Source of the DNA: Oncomelania hupensis
Taxonomy: Eukaryota > Mollusca > Gastropoda > Littorinimorpha > Pomatiopsidae
Reading direction: 5' to 3'
NCBI GenBank assembly: GCA_036898135.1
Contig: CM072519.1
Location: 39,825,549 to 39,889,548, forward strand
DNA length: 64,000 nt
Part shown: positions 1-11,000 of the stretch, one piece after another
Layout of the letters: every line of letters begins with the position of its first letter
How positions within the stretch are numbered: position 1 is the first letter of the stretch
Translations under genes and position numbers: made by a program
The notes under the pieces: generated by a model
Told to the model about the DNA's origin: nothing
Databases searched by the model: none
Seen by the model: only the letters and a program-made list of their open reading frames with translations

Positions 1-55
1 TGCGCGCGCACGCACACACATATACACACGCACACGCGCGCACACACACACACAT
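1..55. repeat. (CA)n/(CG)n dinucleotide tract
   Basis: Alternating purine-pyrimidine sequence mixing CA, CG and TA steps; also at 16383-16440. Such tracts can adopt Z-DNA. Confidence 0.9.
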
Positions 56-1347
56 ACTCATTCACTAAGAGGACCCAGAAGTAGGAAGTCACCGTGCTGT
101 TGCAATGTTCGTGACGGGTTGAGGGAGTCATCTCCTTAAAAATATCTCCATGACCTCCAGCAGTGGAGGCGACAGGAGATATAGTGGACATTATTTTTAC
201 CTCGCTGGTTGTGTGCCACAACAGATTAATAACTTTTTAGATGGTCCAAAGATTTGAGTTTCTAAGATCAGCGTGAGAATCTCAATTTTGCTGTTGTTTG
301 TATTATTGTTGTTTTTTTGTTTGGTTTTTAAAATGTAAATGTTTTGAGTATCTCACTTTCTGAGATACTAGTATTTAAATAAAATGAATGTTTATACTTC
401 GATACTTGTTATTGAGGCGGCGCTATAATAGGTAGCCAAGTCCAGGCAAATATATGTGTTTATGTAGAGTTGATATTGTATAGATCTCGCCTTTGTTACT
501 CAACTATAGCAAGGTCTAATTTTTTTAATGATCGAGATTCTGACATTCAATTGAATCGCCATCCTTGTTATTGAAACGCCCCTCTAATATAGGTGGCCAC
601 GGTTACTGCTACTCCAAGGGCGATTCTTCTTCAGACAAACAGTGGACAGAGGGAACACTTCTAATATATTTCTTGCCCCTTAGGGGCTCGTATAGATGTC
701 GCACAGCACTAGTGCTTCGTATCTGCGCAGTCGGAGGAAATGTTGCAATTGGAATGGAGAAATATCCTCCTCCTATCTTTTTAACGTTAAAATGTATTCC
801 CTATGCCACTCACGGGCGTAAACTTGGACAGTGTGTCTGTGCTGTCACACACGCATCCGAGCGGGTAGTTTTGGTAATTGGTTTTCACGGAGACACATTT
901 CAAAAGTGTTATTTAAAGGTGGAGTGTGGGTATTTGGGTGGGATTATGGGTGTGCGTCTCCTTCTTGCTTCTGCTTTAACTAGGAAAGCAAAAATCCGAG
1001 TTGAGTCGGGGAAATTGTACTACTTGCTAGGATTTGCAGATTTTATTTTAATTTTTTTGATAATTGTATGTTACGAAATCATGTTGTGATCAGTTTATTC
1101 CTTTATTAATATTTAGTAGATAGAATGGTACCATATTTAGCTTATATGTGCATGTGTGAGTGTGTTTTAGTGTTGTTTTTTTTACATGTTTATTTTGGTC
1201 TGTGTTGTTCATTTTTCAAGTATATACAATTATTATAGAATTAATATTATGTTCATAATGTTTTCTTTTTGTTTTATGTGCTGTTAATCCATCACGATTC
1301 CTGCCAATACAGGTAAGTGAATGTAGCATTACCCCTCCCATCTGTTC
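56..1347. other. No recognisable gene; long ORF not supported
   Basis: A plus-strand ORF of 174 codons (565-1089) resembles no family I recognise. In copy 2 a 1-bp deletion near 17387 changes its frame and shortens it to 154 codons, so there is no sign of selection on the frame. The rest is AT-rich with T runs. Confidence 0.6.
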
Positions 1348-1491
1348 TCACCCTCCCTCCCTCCCTCCCTCTCTCTCTCTCTCTCTCCCCCCCCCTCTCT
1401 CTCTCTCTCCCTCGCAGACTCTGTCCGTCTGTGTGTCTCTCTCCCACTCTCTTCTTCCCTCACTCACCTTTGCGAGTGGAGATTACAAGGA

Positions 1492-1577
<86 letters not shown>

Positions 1578-1650
1578 CCTCTCTCTCCTCTTCTCTCCTC
1601 TTCTCTCCTACCCCCCTTCTACCCTACGAGTGGAGGTTACAAGGACAGCA
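1348..1650. repeat. (CT)n arrays with a 21-bp repeated flank
   Basis: Two pyrimidine arrays, the purer at 1493-1573. A 21-bp word starting cgagtgga occurs before the long array (1473-1493) and after it (1627-1647) with one difference, giving a 154-bp higher-order unit. Copy 2 has the same layout at 17740-18030 with a shorter (CT)n. ORFs here encode only Ser-Leu runs. Confidence 0.9.
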
Positions 1651-3388
1651 ATAAGTGTTTGCAGGGTAGCGTAACTGAGTGACGTGTTTCTACTATTGTT
1701 TGTTTTTTTGTGTCTTCATGTGACGAATGCTTTCTGACTAAAACATTTCTCACTTAGACATCGGTTCTTGAACAAATGCTTGGGTACTGTTGCAGAAATT
1801 ATGTAAGCTTACCCTTCCTGCTTTGCTCTTCCATACGTGTGTAACGTTCATTGGGTGAAAAATACCCCATGTATTATTTATTTGTGTGTTTGTGCTTGTA
1901 TGATTTTAGTACATTTGGGATTCCATATCCTTAGTCACCCGGGAAACAGGTTCATAATTTTAATACCAGCCTATGAATTTAAAAATAATATCTCGTAAAG
2001 GAATTATGACAGTAGGTGTTCAGCATCGTTTGGGGGGTTTGGAAACTGTGTTAAGTGTTCTGATGTTTGCCAAAAATAACTGGCATATAGTCAGATCTAA
2101 CCCGTGTTACCATACCAACACGAATAACTGTGTTCTTTAGTTTAGTTGACTTTATTAGTTCATTGGGGAAAAAAATGCTTTTATGACTACATTTTGATGT
2201 TACTCGGATAGCCCAGATGCATGGTTAAAAGGGCAGGTTGACGTGATGGATGCATCTACTGATTGTTGTTGCGCGTAACTTGCACTGGGGACAATAGCAA
2301 CAGCAACGATTGGCTTTCACATTATTATAAAACACTAGCTTGTTAACACAAGGAAATAGGCATGTCGACCTCGGTTCAGCGCACATAGCGATATGACTAC
2401 AACCAATTGTAGAAGTCTAACATCGTTCTTTCGGTTCAAAGCTTCGATTTGCAATTAGAACACAAACAGTTGAATTCCCAATGACTTGAGCTCTTTTTTC
2501 TAGGCAGTTAAAAGTTTCGTTTGCGAACTGAGAACACATTGTTAAAATTCAAATTTCACGAGTTCGTTTTTTTTTTTAAAGGAATACTACAGGACGAGAT
2601 TACCGCAAAAAGGCAAAACACTTTTGGCACAAAGCTCAAAGAGCGATACAGCTTATCCGTGGCACAAGTCAATAAAGTTTTTCGTTGAACTAGGGTAAAA
2701 CAACTGGGCCTATGACTTTCATAAGCAAGATAATATCAGATTGCAAACAGACCAGTATAGCCACTCTCGAAGAACTACACAGCTCCGTCCCGTTAACACA
2801 CAGTCTGCTTTGAAGTACTGCAGAACAATTGGTGGTCCTATCCCTCGGATTGCAGACCGAGCACTCGAGGCAACGAACGAGACACGTATGCTCCTTGCCT
2901 TGATGTGCTGTGATGTTGTTGTGTCACGGATATTGGGTGCAAGAGGGGAATGAGACAAATCCATCTCAACCGGAACTCCAGACCCGCTGAGCAGCAAGCT
3001 TTGCCACATTCTGCGGAGAAGACGGTGCCATGTATCGTTGTACCATTTTGGCTAAGCGCAGATACTAGCTTTAGCTCAACTAACTGCAGAGCATGCGAGG
3101 CCAGAAGAAAATGCCTAACCCGTACTCCCCCAACCTAGACACACATTCAACAATCAAAAATTCTAACAGCCTCCAACAAAGTCTTAATAACCTCTGATAT
3201 ACTCATAGGTCCATCGAGCTCACCTTTTGACACATAATAGATATTTCTTTTCTTATCTACTTGTTCCCACGGGTTGCATCTCCTTAAGCTATGTAGAAAA
3301 ATGGAAGAAGCGCGCATGATAAAAGCACTGTTAGAACACGAATTCCTGTTTTTGTGTGGGCAAAGAAAATGACACTAACCATGAGACA
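1651..3388. other. Unassigned sequence with an indel between duplicate copies
   Basis: No gene recognised. 2251-2697 is replaced in copy 2 by a different segment (18631-19315). The downstream part (2740-3140) has several short overlapping ORFs on both strands; none matches a family I know. Confidence 0.5.
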
Positions 3389-3390
3389 TA

Positions 3391-3912
3391 CAGGGGGTCC
3401 TCGAGTTACGACGTTGATCAGTTCGTTGGACGCGTCGTAACCCGATTTCATCGTTACGTAAGTCGGAACGTAAAGAAAAATACCTGTACTGTACGTACAG
3501 TGCTATCAGATCGCTTTATAAAGTCCATTTTAACGTCCATGGTGATGGCCTTTCTTTTCTTTGATGCATTACCATCAGAAGAGTCTGACTTACGTTTGGG
3601 CGCCATAACCAAGGGCAAAAAACGATAAAACACGTGAGAGAGATAGACGGCGTAAACAACCAAAAAGGCGTATGTACAGTGACTGAGCGTATGAAGCGAC
3701 GCCAGCGTAGGAAGCGACACCATCTTCTCCGCCGTATAACCACAACAAAGCGTATTCGCCAGAAACTAGCTCCCGTTTGTTTACGTCGCTCACGACGCTA
3801 AACCGCGTAAGACGGAACGACGCATAATATTATTTATTATATTTTTATGGGGAGGAGCGTCGTAACCACGAAACAACGTAAGTCGAGACCGGCGTGACCC
3901 GAGGATTTACTG
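3391..3912 (-). mobile_element. Tigger/pogo-like MITE carrying a transposase N-terminal remnant
   Basis: A 522-bp element flanked by TA on both sides (3389-3390, 3913-3914), the target of Tc1/mariner/pogo elements. The ends are imperfect terminal inverted repeats: both begin CAG and share a core of the form TCCTCGRGT(T/C)AC. On the minus strand an ORF begins at 3606 with MAPKRKSDSSDG and continues KKRKAITMDVKMDFIKRSD, resembling the basic N-terminus and first helix of Tigger/CENP-B-type transposases. The similarity then stops and the frame runs into terminal sequence, which suggests an internal deletion removed the DDE domain. It is non-autonomous. Confidence 0.82.
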
Positions 3913-4338
3913 TATTGATACCCCTGCCTGCAATTCGTTGCTGCGCCTTGCGTTGGTCTTGTGTTCGCCATATGGATTTATGCCCTAAGAGTTTTTAGGA
4001 TTTGTGTGGCGAGGCTGACGTTTTTTGTTTAAGTTTGTTCGCTATTATCTCGGTGAACATACAAGAAATTGATTGTTCAGAACAATGACGTAAATTTCAG
4101 GGCACAAAATATTACGTTGCTGAATTTAATTATACTGCTTGTACTTCCGTAATTTTCCGCGCATGCCTTTGGCGGGTATTATGTAGTGTGTTCGTTGTGG
4201 TGACCTTCGTGATGATACCAATACTATATAGCTGTCTTGGAGAGAAAGCTCCTTTGTCGGGACTCATTGGAGACAAAGAGCCCGGTAAAACATAACATAG
4301 GCTTTTATATATCGTTACTGAACGTTAGCATTAATGAT

Positions 4339-4340
<2 letters not shown>

Positions 4341-4408
<68 letters not shown>

Positions 4409-4409
4409 A
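4341..4409. repeat. (CT)n followed by (CA)n
   Basis: About 24 CT units followed directly by about 10 CA units. Repeated at 20957-21025. Confidence 0.95.
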
Positions 4410-5188
4410 CATCGTAAGATAAAAAGTTCCGTGATGTCTTGCTTCAGTTCTGATGCTCTGTATGGCTGTTAACGCAAACCTGGCGTTTGTATACCTGTTG
4501 CTTGGCCCGTGCCCATATGCTTATGTGGTTTTGCCACTAGAACGGGGAGACACTGTAAACTGCAAACGTAGAACTATCATAATAACTCTGTGTCTGTAAC
4601 GTACATTGCACAGACTCACTCTCTTAAGGCGGTACTACTACCCAGTCGTTACCTCTCCACTTGCATCAGTGATTGTAACAAAAGTATATATACACTACAA
4701 ACTTCATCTTTTGCAAATATGTCAGACAGAAAGTAAATAATGGGTTAAAATGATATTTTTTTTGCTAAATATTAAATATTTTAGGATTTAAAAAAAATAT
4801 TGGTAAAAAACAAAGATTTCGCGTTACTAAAAATAGCAAATCTGGTTTTGCACACTTATTTTGAACACTAATGCTCCAATTGCTTTCATTTCTTCTGAGA
4901 ATGCAGTAATATCAATTTATTGGATCCTATCATAGTTTGTTTTTTTTATTCGTTTACTATTTCATGATTTTCAAGGATATGATTTATAAGCAAAATATTT
5001 CATTTTTTTAAAAGTCATCCATACCTAGTAAAAATTACAAATATCAACTAATCTAAAAATAGCTTTGATAGGATCCAGATATTTGAAGAGCCAATCTCTA
5101 ATAGTTTTCGAGATAGGTTGTCAAAACCTTCAATACCGTGCATTTTCTCGGCAACTTTTCTACCCCTAAAAAATTGGAAAATATTTAT

Positions 5189-5572
5189 TTACCAGAAATC
5201 AGCACTAGTATCCTCAGACTGGTAAGGATGCCCTTCCATTTCTTCCAACACTTCATTTTTATGCAGCCTGGCTTTTCTCCCTGCAATCCTGGCTTCATGT
5301 GATGACATTTTTGCTTGTCTTCGAGCGTTTCGGATGCAGTTTTGGAGCAGAAAATTGCAAAAACTGAACCTGCTACCCCATCTTTGAACCAAAATATCTC
5401 GAAAACTATTAAATTTTGACGGGAAAAAATATTGTACGTGAAAATTCAGCAATTTTTCTTTACAAAAACATGCTTTGCAACATTGAAGTAAAAAAAAAAA
5501 TTTTTTTTTGTTGACTTCGACTGGGTAGTAGTAGAGGAGGAGAGGAGGTGGGTGAGAATCCCGTGAGGACAA
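5189..5572 (-). pseudogene. ORF with a possible transposase-like basic C-terminal tail
   Basis: A 127-codon minus-strand ORF. Its first ~75 residues are low-complexity and Phe-rich. The last ~50, from CIRNARRQAK through RIAGRKARLHKNEV to HPYQSEDTSADFW, have a protein-like basic/acidic make-up. Basic tails followed by an acidic, Tyr-containing end occur in some Mutator-like and other DDE transposases, but no catalytic motif is visible, so the assignment is weak. The surroundings (4730-5190) are AT-rich. An identical ORF lies at 21804-22187. Confidence 0.25.
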
Positions 5573-5804
5573 TGAAGATATTCTTGTCTTTGTTAGGTTT
5601 GTGCTCTGTGGGTGCCAGAAGCGATAAAAATTGCAAAAATTTTGTTTACTTCAGTGAATTTATTATTATTGTTACTTTGTTCTTATTGTGCACGTTCTTC
5701 TTTCTACAGGCACTACACCTTACTCCCCACCACCACCTCCACGCACATACACACATCTCTACCCACCCATCCTCTCACCTTCTGACCAACTTATCTATAT
5801 CTTT

Positions 5805-5813
5805 TTCTCTCTC

Positions 5814-5860
<47 letters not shown>

Positions 5861-5912
5861 CTTTCTCTCTCTTTGTCTCTCTGTCTCTCTCTCTCCCTCC
5901 CTCTCTCTCTTT
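5805..5912. repeat. Interrupted (CT)n array
   Basis: CT repeat with GTCT and TTCT interruptions. The copy-2 version at 22420-22532 differs slightly in length and interruptions. Confidence 0.9.
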
Positions 5913-6120
5913 GAAAAAAAAAAAGGGAAATCAAAAGACATCTAACTAAAAGCCGTTATCAAGTTCACCCGGAAGAAAAATTCAAACTCGCAGCATCCTT
6001 CTTTCGAGCTCCAAGTTTTTATTTTGTTTGGATGGGGTTGGGTGGTGGGATTGTTTGGCGGTTAGGGGTGGGGGGGGGTGGAGAGAGGTCGAGGGTTTAG
6101 TGAGTTGGGGGAATTACGCA

Positions 6121-9100
6121 ATATAAATCCTATTTTATCCCGTAACTCGAAAGTTGTTGGGGCACCACAGATGCTCGTTGAACCAGCATACTCCATATAG
6201 CAACCCTCATGGCTTCGCTCAGTGTCAAGCCAGTCCATTCTCGAATGTTGTCCTCCCATCTCCTTTTCCGTCTCCCTCCTCCTCTGCCCCCTATCACCGT
6301 GCCTTGCAGGATGGTCTTTGCAAGGCCTGATGCTCTGAAGACGCGGCCACACCATCGGAGCCTCCGCCTTCCCACTTCTGTGATCATGTCAGCGCGCTGT
6401 CCAATGGTCCGCGTGATGGTCCGTCGGATCCTGTCGCCGGCGATGTGCCGGGCACAGGGAATGCCCGGAAGTCTTGCGCAGCACCCCATCCCAATATGCT
6501 CTGCACTCCTCGCTGCATATACACCGTGAGTGTCCATGCTTCGCAAGCGTACAGGAAGACGGAGACGAGAAGGGAGCGCAGCAGCCCCAACCTGGAGGGC
6601 AGACCGAGGGTCCCGTCTTTCCAAATGGGTCCCAATCCGGTCAGGGCAGCAGCTGCTTGCGCAATCCCGAAGAGGACATCCCGCCGGGACCCATCGTTCG
6701 ACACAATGGCTCCTAAATATTTGAAGCCACGCACCACACCCCGTGGGGGTACCTGGGGTTTCTGTATAAATAGTATCCCCACTTTCTGGATTTTTAGTGC
6801 TTTAAATTCCCACTGTCGCTGTCTTTCTCCTTTGTTCTTTCTCCTTTGTTCTTTCTCATTCCTACTCTGTTATATCAATCGACTATACTATCTACCTACC
6901 TTTTTTCTTGAAAACTCTTCCAAAACTCCTCATTTGTGTAAGAGGTCCTTGGGGTTAGCTTGGGAATATTGGACGCTTTCTGCCAAATTTTTGCCCCTTG
7001 GGGTCATGAGCAATCTTGCCACTGTAGATTGTTCTAACCTATAAAGGGAAAAGTGAAAGCCCCAGTTGAAAACCTGTCTTTCCTTTATAGGCATGACCGA
7101 TTCACTGCGGCAACAGTACCCCCGTTGGAGTGCCGGGGGTTTCAGTATAATTAGTATCACTATCCCCACTTTCTGGAAATTTAGTGCTTTAAATTCCCAC
7201 TGTCGCTGTCTTCCTCATTTGCTCTTTCCCATTCCTGCTCTGTCCTATCACTCTGCTATACTATCTTCTTCTTCGCTAGATCAATGACCTACCTTTTTTC
7301 TTGAAAACTCTTCCTGGACAAGACTCCTTGTTTGTGTATGAGGTCTGTTGGATCAGCTTGGGAGTATTGGACGCTTTCTGCCGGGTGGTCACTAGGGCTT
7401 CCTATGATGTTATTATTTAGCAATATTGCCATTGTATATGTATGTGTTTTGTTGATAATTTATAATGTTTGTATTCTATTTTGTTTTTGTAACCGGGGGT
7501 TCGATTAGTTGGGGGTAAAGTCTCAGCCGTCCCCTGCGTGGGATGTCTTTATTGTAAAGTGACTGGCCGGTGGAGGCCATTCAGTTTTCCCACTAGGGTT
7601 GTTTCAGCAGATCTTTTATGCGGATCGGGGGTTGTCCGGTCCTGATTTGGCTCGGAAGAGTCCGCTGGACCTAGAGCAACAATCAATCAATCTGCCAAAT
7701 TTTCACTGGGGCTTCCTATGATATTATTTTGCAATGTAGGCATTTTGTATGTATGTGTTTTGTTGATATTTTGTAGTGATACTTATATTTTATTTTATTT
7801 TTGTAAACGGGGGTTCGATAAAATAGAGTTTAGCCTCATCGTTCCTGCGTGGGATGCCTTTATTGTAAATTGACCGGCTGGTGGAGTGACTTCTGTGTTA
7901 CCACTAGGGTTGTTTCGGCAGATCTTATATATGAATCAGGGGTGAGTCCTCTTTCAACCAAGTTGTGGTCCTGATTCGGCTCTTTGCACTCCGTTGGACC
8001 CGGTAAGCAATGAATAACTAACTGACCGTGCTGAGGGATTGGCCCTGGAATTTGACGTCCGTGTTGATGCCATCGGTGTCATTTTGGTTCTCTCTGCGCC
8101 CATTTCCATTCCAAAGGCTCTGGAGCTGGTATCAAGCCTTTGCAACAGCCGCCCAAGCTGCTGCTTCTCTTCAGCCAATCCATCAATGTTGTCCGCAAAA
8201 CAGAGGTCGGAGATTGCCGTACCCCTTACGCAGACTGTGCCATCGTGATCCGCAAGGGCATCCGACATGATGCGCTACAGGAAGATGCTAAAGAGTGTCG
8301 GAGAGTGCAGGCATCATTAAGGCACGCCGACCGTTGCCCCGAACCAGTCCTTGATGGCGCTGCTGCGGAGGACCGCACTGGCAGCCCCGCCACCAGGTTC
8401 TTGATGACTTCAACAACGCCAGGGCCGATGCTGCACACTCCCACGGTTGCCCACAGAGCCGCATGCCAGACTCGATCAAACGCTCCCTTGAAGCTCACAA
8501 ACACATGATATAGATGTTGCCGGTGCTGTAAGCATTTTTCGCAGATCATTCTAGGTTGAAAATCCGCCAAGCGGCACTTCGCCCTGCCCTAAATCCCTTC
8601 AGCTACGATTTGCTCAGCCTGGGGTCTCAGCCTGCTGGTATTATTTTCAGGAGGACCCTACTGGGGGGAGGGATAGCCGATGAGGGCAATGGTGCAGCAA
8701 TCTTCACATCCCCAAAGGCTACCCTCCTCGGGAAGAGTGATCACTGATGACAAGCGACTGGGTCCATGTTATAGGCCACTCCCCGCTCTGCCATATCTTG
8801 TTACAGATAATGGTTAGAGCGTCAATCATTGCTTCTCCTCATGCTTGAAGCAATTCTGCGGGTATGTTGTCCACTTCCGCTGACTTCCCCTTCCTCAGCG
8901 ACTGCACTGCTGCCTCAACTTCCCTTCGGAGAACCGGGAGGACCTCCTCTTCCTCTCTGTTCTCTGGACACGCCAGAACTAATATGTCTCCGCTTGGCGT
9001 GTGGCCGTAAATGACAGAGCAGCACTCAGTCCATCCATCCAAGATCTCCTGTTCTTCTGTGAAGCACATGCCAGACTTGCCTTGGATCGTGTAGACCTTG

Positions 9101-9524
9101 TGCTGCATAACACTCTTCCGGCACCTCACAGTCCGGCAGACCCACTTGCTGCCGCTCCCGTTCATAGCGTCTCCACTTCCTTGCACCGATCCCCCATCCA
9201 GTTCTCTCCTGCTGTGTGCATGCCCTCCCGGATGCCACTGCTGATTCTTTGGTAGGCATCAGCTTCCCATGAAGTGTTCCCTCTCTTCTCCTGTCACACA
9301 GGTCCAAAGGTGCAGGTGTGATCCAAGGTTTCCTCCCGGTGCGGGTCCCCGCCAAGGATCTCAGTGGCGGCATCTGTCACAGCTGAGTTGAAGGTGGTGG
9401 TCATAGTGTTGACATCTACTTCACCAGCTCCCAAAATGAGCAGTGATGCAAATTTCCCTCAGTTGTGGTTTGGAATATTTCTGCCACCTCCGGGTCTTGC
9501 AGTTTGTCCAGGTCGAACTTCAGT
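6121..9524 (-). mobile_element. LINE-A: 5'-truncated RTE-like non-LTR retrotransposon, decayed, with nested insertion
   Basis: Minus-strand pieces of one reverse-transcriptase gene in LINE order. They are a linker (about 9400-8840, ending GKSAEVDNIPAELLQA); the palm with VSFKGAFDRVWHAALW (about 8500) and a degenerate active site FADN instead of F/YADD (8199-8188); then, after an insertion at 6736-8024, the thumb with GFKYLGAI (about 6735-6712) and a C-terminus containing RRRLRWCGRVFRASGLAKTI. The stop is followed almost at once by a short tail of type ATAGGAT, with essentially no 3'UTR. The endonuclease domain is absent (5' truncation near 9524). There are several frameshifts. The RTE-like label rests on RT style and the missing 3'UTR; a related clade is possible. 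Confidence 0.85.
6736..8024 (+). mobile_element. Element X cluster inserted in LINE-A
   Basis: The LINE-A reading frame is split here: upstream coding ends at agcacggt (minus), and the thumb resumes with a possible 3-bp ACC duplication at 6733-6735 and 8025-8027. The insert holds three related pieces head to tail: a 5' partial unit (about 6760-6993), a full unit (6994-7694) starting with the palindrome CCCCTTGGGG and ending GTCCGCTGGACCTAGAGCAA plus AATC repeats, and a diverged 3' part (7695-8024) ending in AACT-type repeats. No coding potential was recognised. X is also at 55051-55735 and 9771-9836. Confidence 0.75.
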
Positions 9525-10126
9525 CTGTGTTACACTGGTAGTTGTTTTTTTTTATCAGTAGTTGATTCAGCCCCAATGCTTGAATCCTGATAAGTGTAAC
9601 TCGGATTCGTTTATCCACGCAACCTGTTCACTCAGCAACAAGGCAGGAGTCGTCGTATAAAGTTTTCCAACTTTATTCAGCATACATCAACAAACTGCAT
9701 ACAATCGCTCAATCGCCATTCACTTTTTCTCTTATCAACTTTCAACTTTGCTGCACATATATAGTCTTTCAATACAATACAATACAAGGTTATTGCTTTA
9801 GGTCCAGCGGACTCTTCCGAGCCAAATCAGGACCAAATATAGTCTTTCTATACTCAGAGAAGGTTCGAATGTTCCAGCGTGACGCAATTATAACCAGTCC
9901 GGATAAAGAACGTTATCACTGTCTTACGTCATACAACTTAGAACCATCTCGCAGCTACTACCAGATCTATCCACACGCTTCGATCGATAGTAAACAAGCA
10001 ATTCTAGAAAACTGTCCAATATTATCGACCAACGAAAATTATCAACATTATACCAAGCTTCTTCTAACAACAATGCAAAATCAAATCAAAGGTAAATACA
10101 CTCCATTATTGCATGCTTTGCAAAAA
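9525..10126. repeat. Direct repeat DR, first unit (copy 1)
   Basis: Starts CTGTGTTACACT and is repeated imperfectly from 10621 up to the gap. Shared words include TTCCAACTTTATTCAGCA-type sequence and a TGACGCAATT block. It carries a 66-bp insertion (9771-9836) absent from the second unit. It may be an LTR or part of a larger repeat; no LTR-retrotransposon coding sequence is visible. Confidence 0.6.
9771..9836 (-). mobile_element. 66-bp 5'-truncated copy of element X
   Basis: The last ~45 bp of element X (GACCTAAAGCAA end, minus strand) with an AATAC-repeat tail, flanked by the perfect 12-bp TSD atatagtctttc (9759-9770 and 9837-9848). The second direct-repeat unit lacks it and gives an approximate empty site. 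This shows X moves by target-primed retrotransposition. Confidence 0.88.
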
Positions 10127-10304
10127 ATTCAATTCAAATTCAATTCAATGGTTGAATTTATTGTCTCTTCACGACAGTGATATTAGACAATTAATTTAGT
10201 TACAAAACAATAAAACAAACAACTGTAGTGATATCAGTTACAACACTGTTGAATTTCAGCGAAGGTCGATTTCATGATGACTGTCGTTTACGATATCGTA
10301 AATA

Positions 10305-10503
10305 GAGTGGGGGCGGGTAGCTCAGTTGGTAAGAGCGTCTTGTAGTAAACCGAAAGGTCGCTGGTTCGAATCCCGGATAGTTGGTCAACGTATGATCATA
10401 TTATTTTCCCCCCCTTTACAACAACTGCCCGCTGGTGTCAGTATAAACGGTCCAGTAGTCACCTATATGCGAAAGTGTCGTGTGATATAATCAAACAACA
10501 ACA
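10305..10503 (+). mobile_element. SINE-A, copy with private indels next to the gap
   Basis: tRNA-derived SINE with A-box-like tagctcagttgg and B box ggttcgaatcc. It has about ten small indels not shared with the other three copies, suggesting poor consensus at a contig end. The left TSD is atatcgtaaata (10293-10304); the right copy is damaged. Confidence 0.88.
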
Positions 10504-10620
10504 ATCGTAAATAATAGGACTTCGCACAACTTTCTCGAATGTCACAAAGTTGTTACGTTTACACCATTGTCTTTGTACATTGATTGGGCAGCACTGGGCA
10601 ATCAACAATCAGATATTGGA

Positions 10621-11000
10621 CTGTGTTACACTCCGTTTGATGTTGGTGTTTTTCTATCAGTATCTGATTCAGCCTCCGATGCTTGAATTCCTGATAGTTG
10701 TGTAACTCAGATTCGTTATTCACGCAACCCGCTCAATCAGCATACAAGTCACAAAGTCGACGTATGAAGTTTTCCACTTTTATTCAGCACACATCAACAA
10801 CTGCATACAATCGCTTTCCACTTTCAACTTTTCAACTCACTATCAACAACTATAACTATCCTCTCTTTTGAAACAGCGGCGGCATTAAATAGTCTCTTGA
10901 TTCTCCCGAACAACCTGGATCTATCTCGTATGACGCAATTTAACCAATCGCTTCTAACTTCGTCATTACTGTCTTACGTCATACATATTTCTTCTCTTTC
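10621..11000. repeat. Direct repeat DR, second unit (copy 1, truncated by gap)
   Basis: Second occurrence of the CTGTGTTACACT repeat. It stops at the N run; the complete version is 27226-27789. Confidence 0.6.

Larger units (their letters stand above)
1..11000. repeat. Copy 1 of an ~11-kb duplicated segment, cut off at an assembly gap
   Basis: This block matches 16383-27605 almost base for base, in the same order and orientation. The offset moves from 16382 at the left edge to about 16620 near 9 kb through small indels and one structural difference (2251-2697 here against 18631-19315). The stretch from about 6.1 to 9.68 kb appears identical in both copies. The copy ends at the first N of the gap; its left edge is outside the window. 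Either a recent tandem duplication or two unmerged haplotypes would give this pattern. Confidence 0.97.

Noticed and set aside
565..1089. 174-codon plus-strand ORF as a gene
   Set aside because: The duplicate copy has a 1-bp deletion that changes and shortens the frame. No motif, signal peptide or family resemblance is visible, and surrounding DNA is AT-rich non-coding.
1317..1682. Ser/Leu-rich ORFs over CT arrays
   Set aside because: Translation of (CT)n in any frame gives Ser-Leu runs. The same applies to the ORFs at 4237, 5548, 17707, 22163, 30914, 61388 and 62506.
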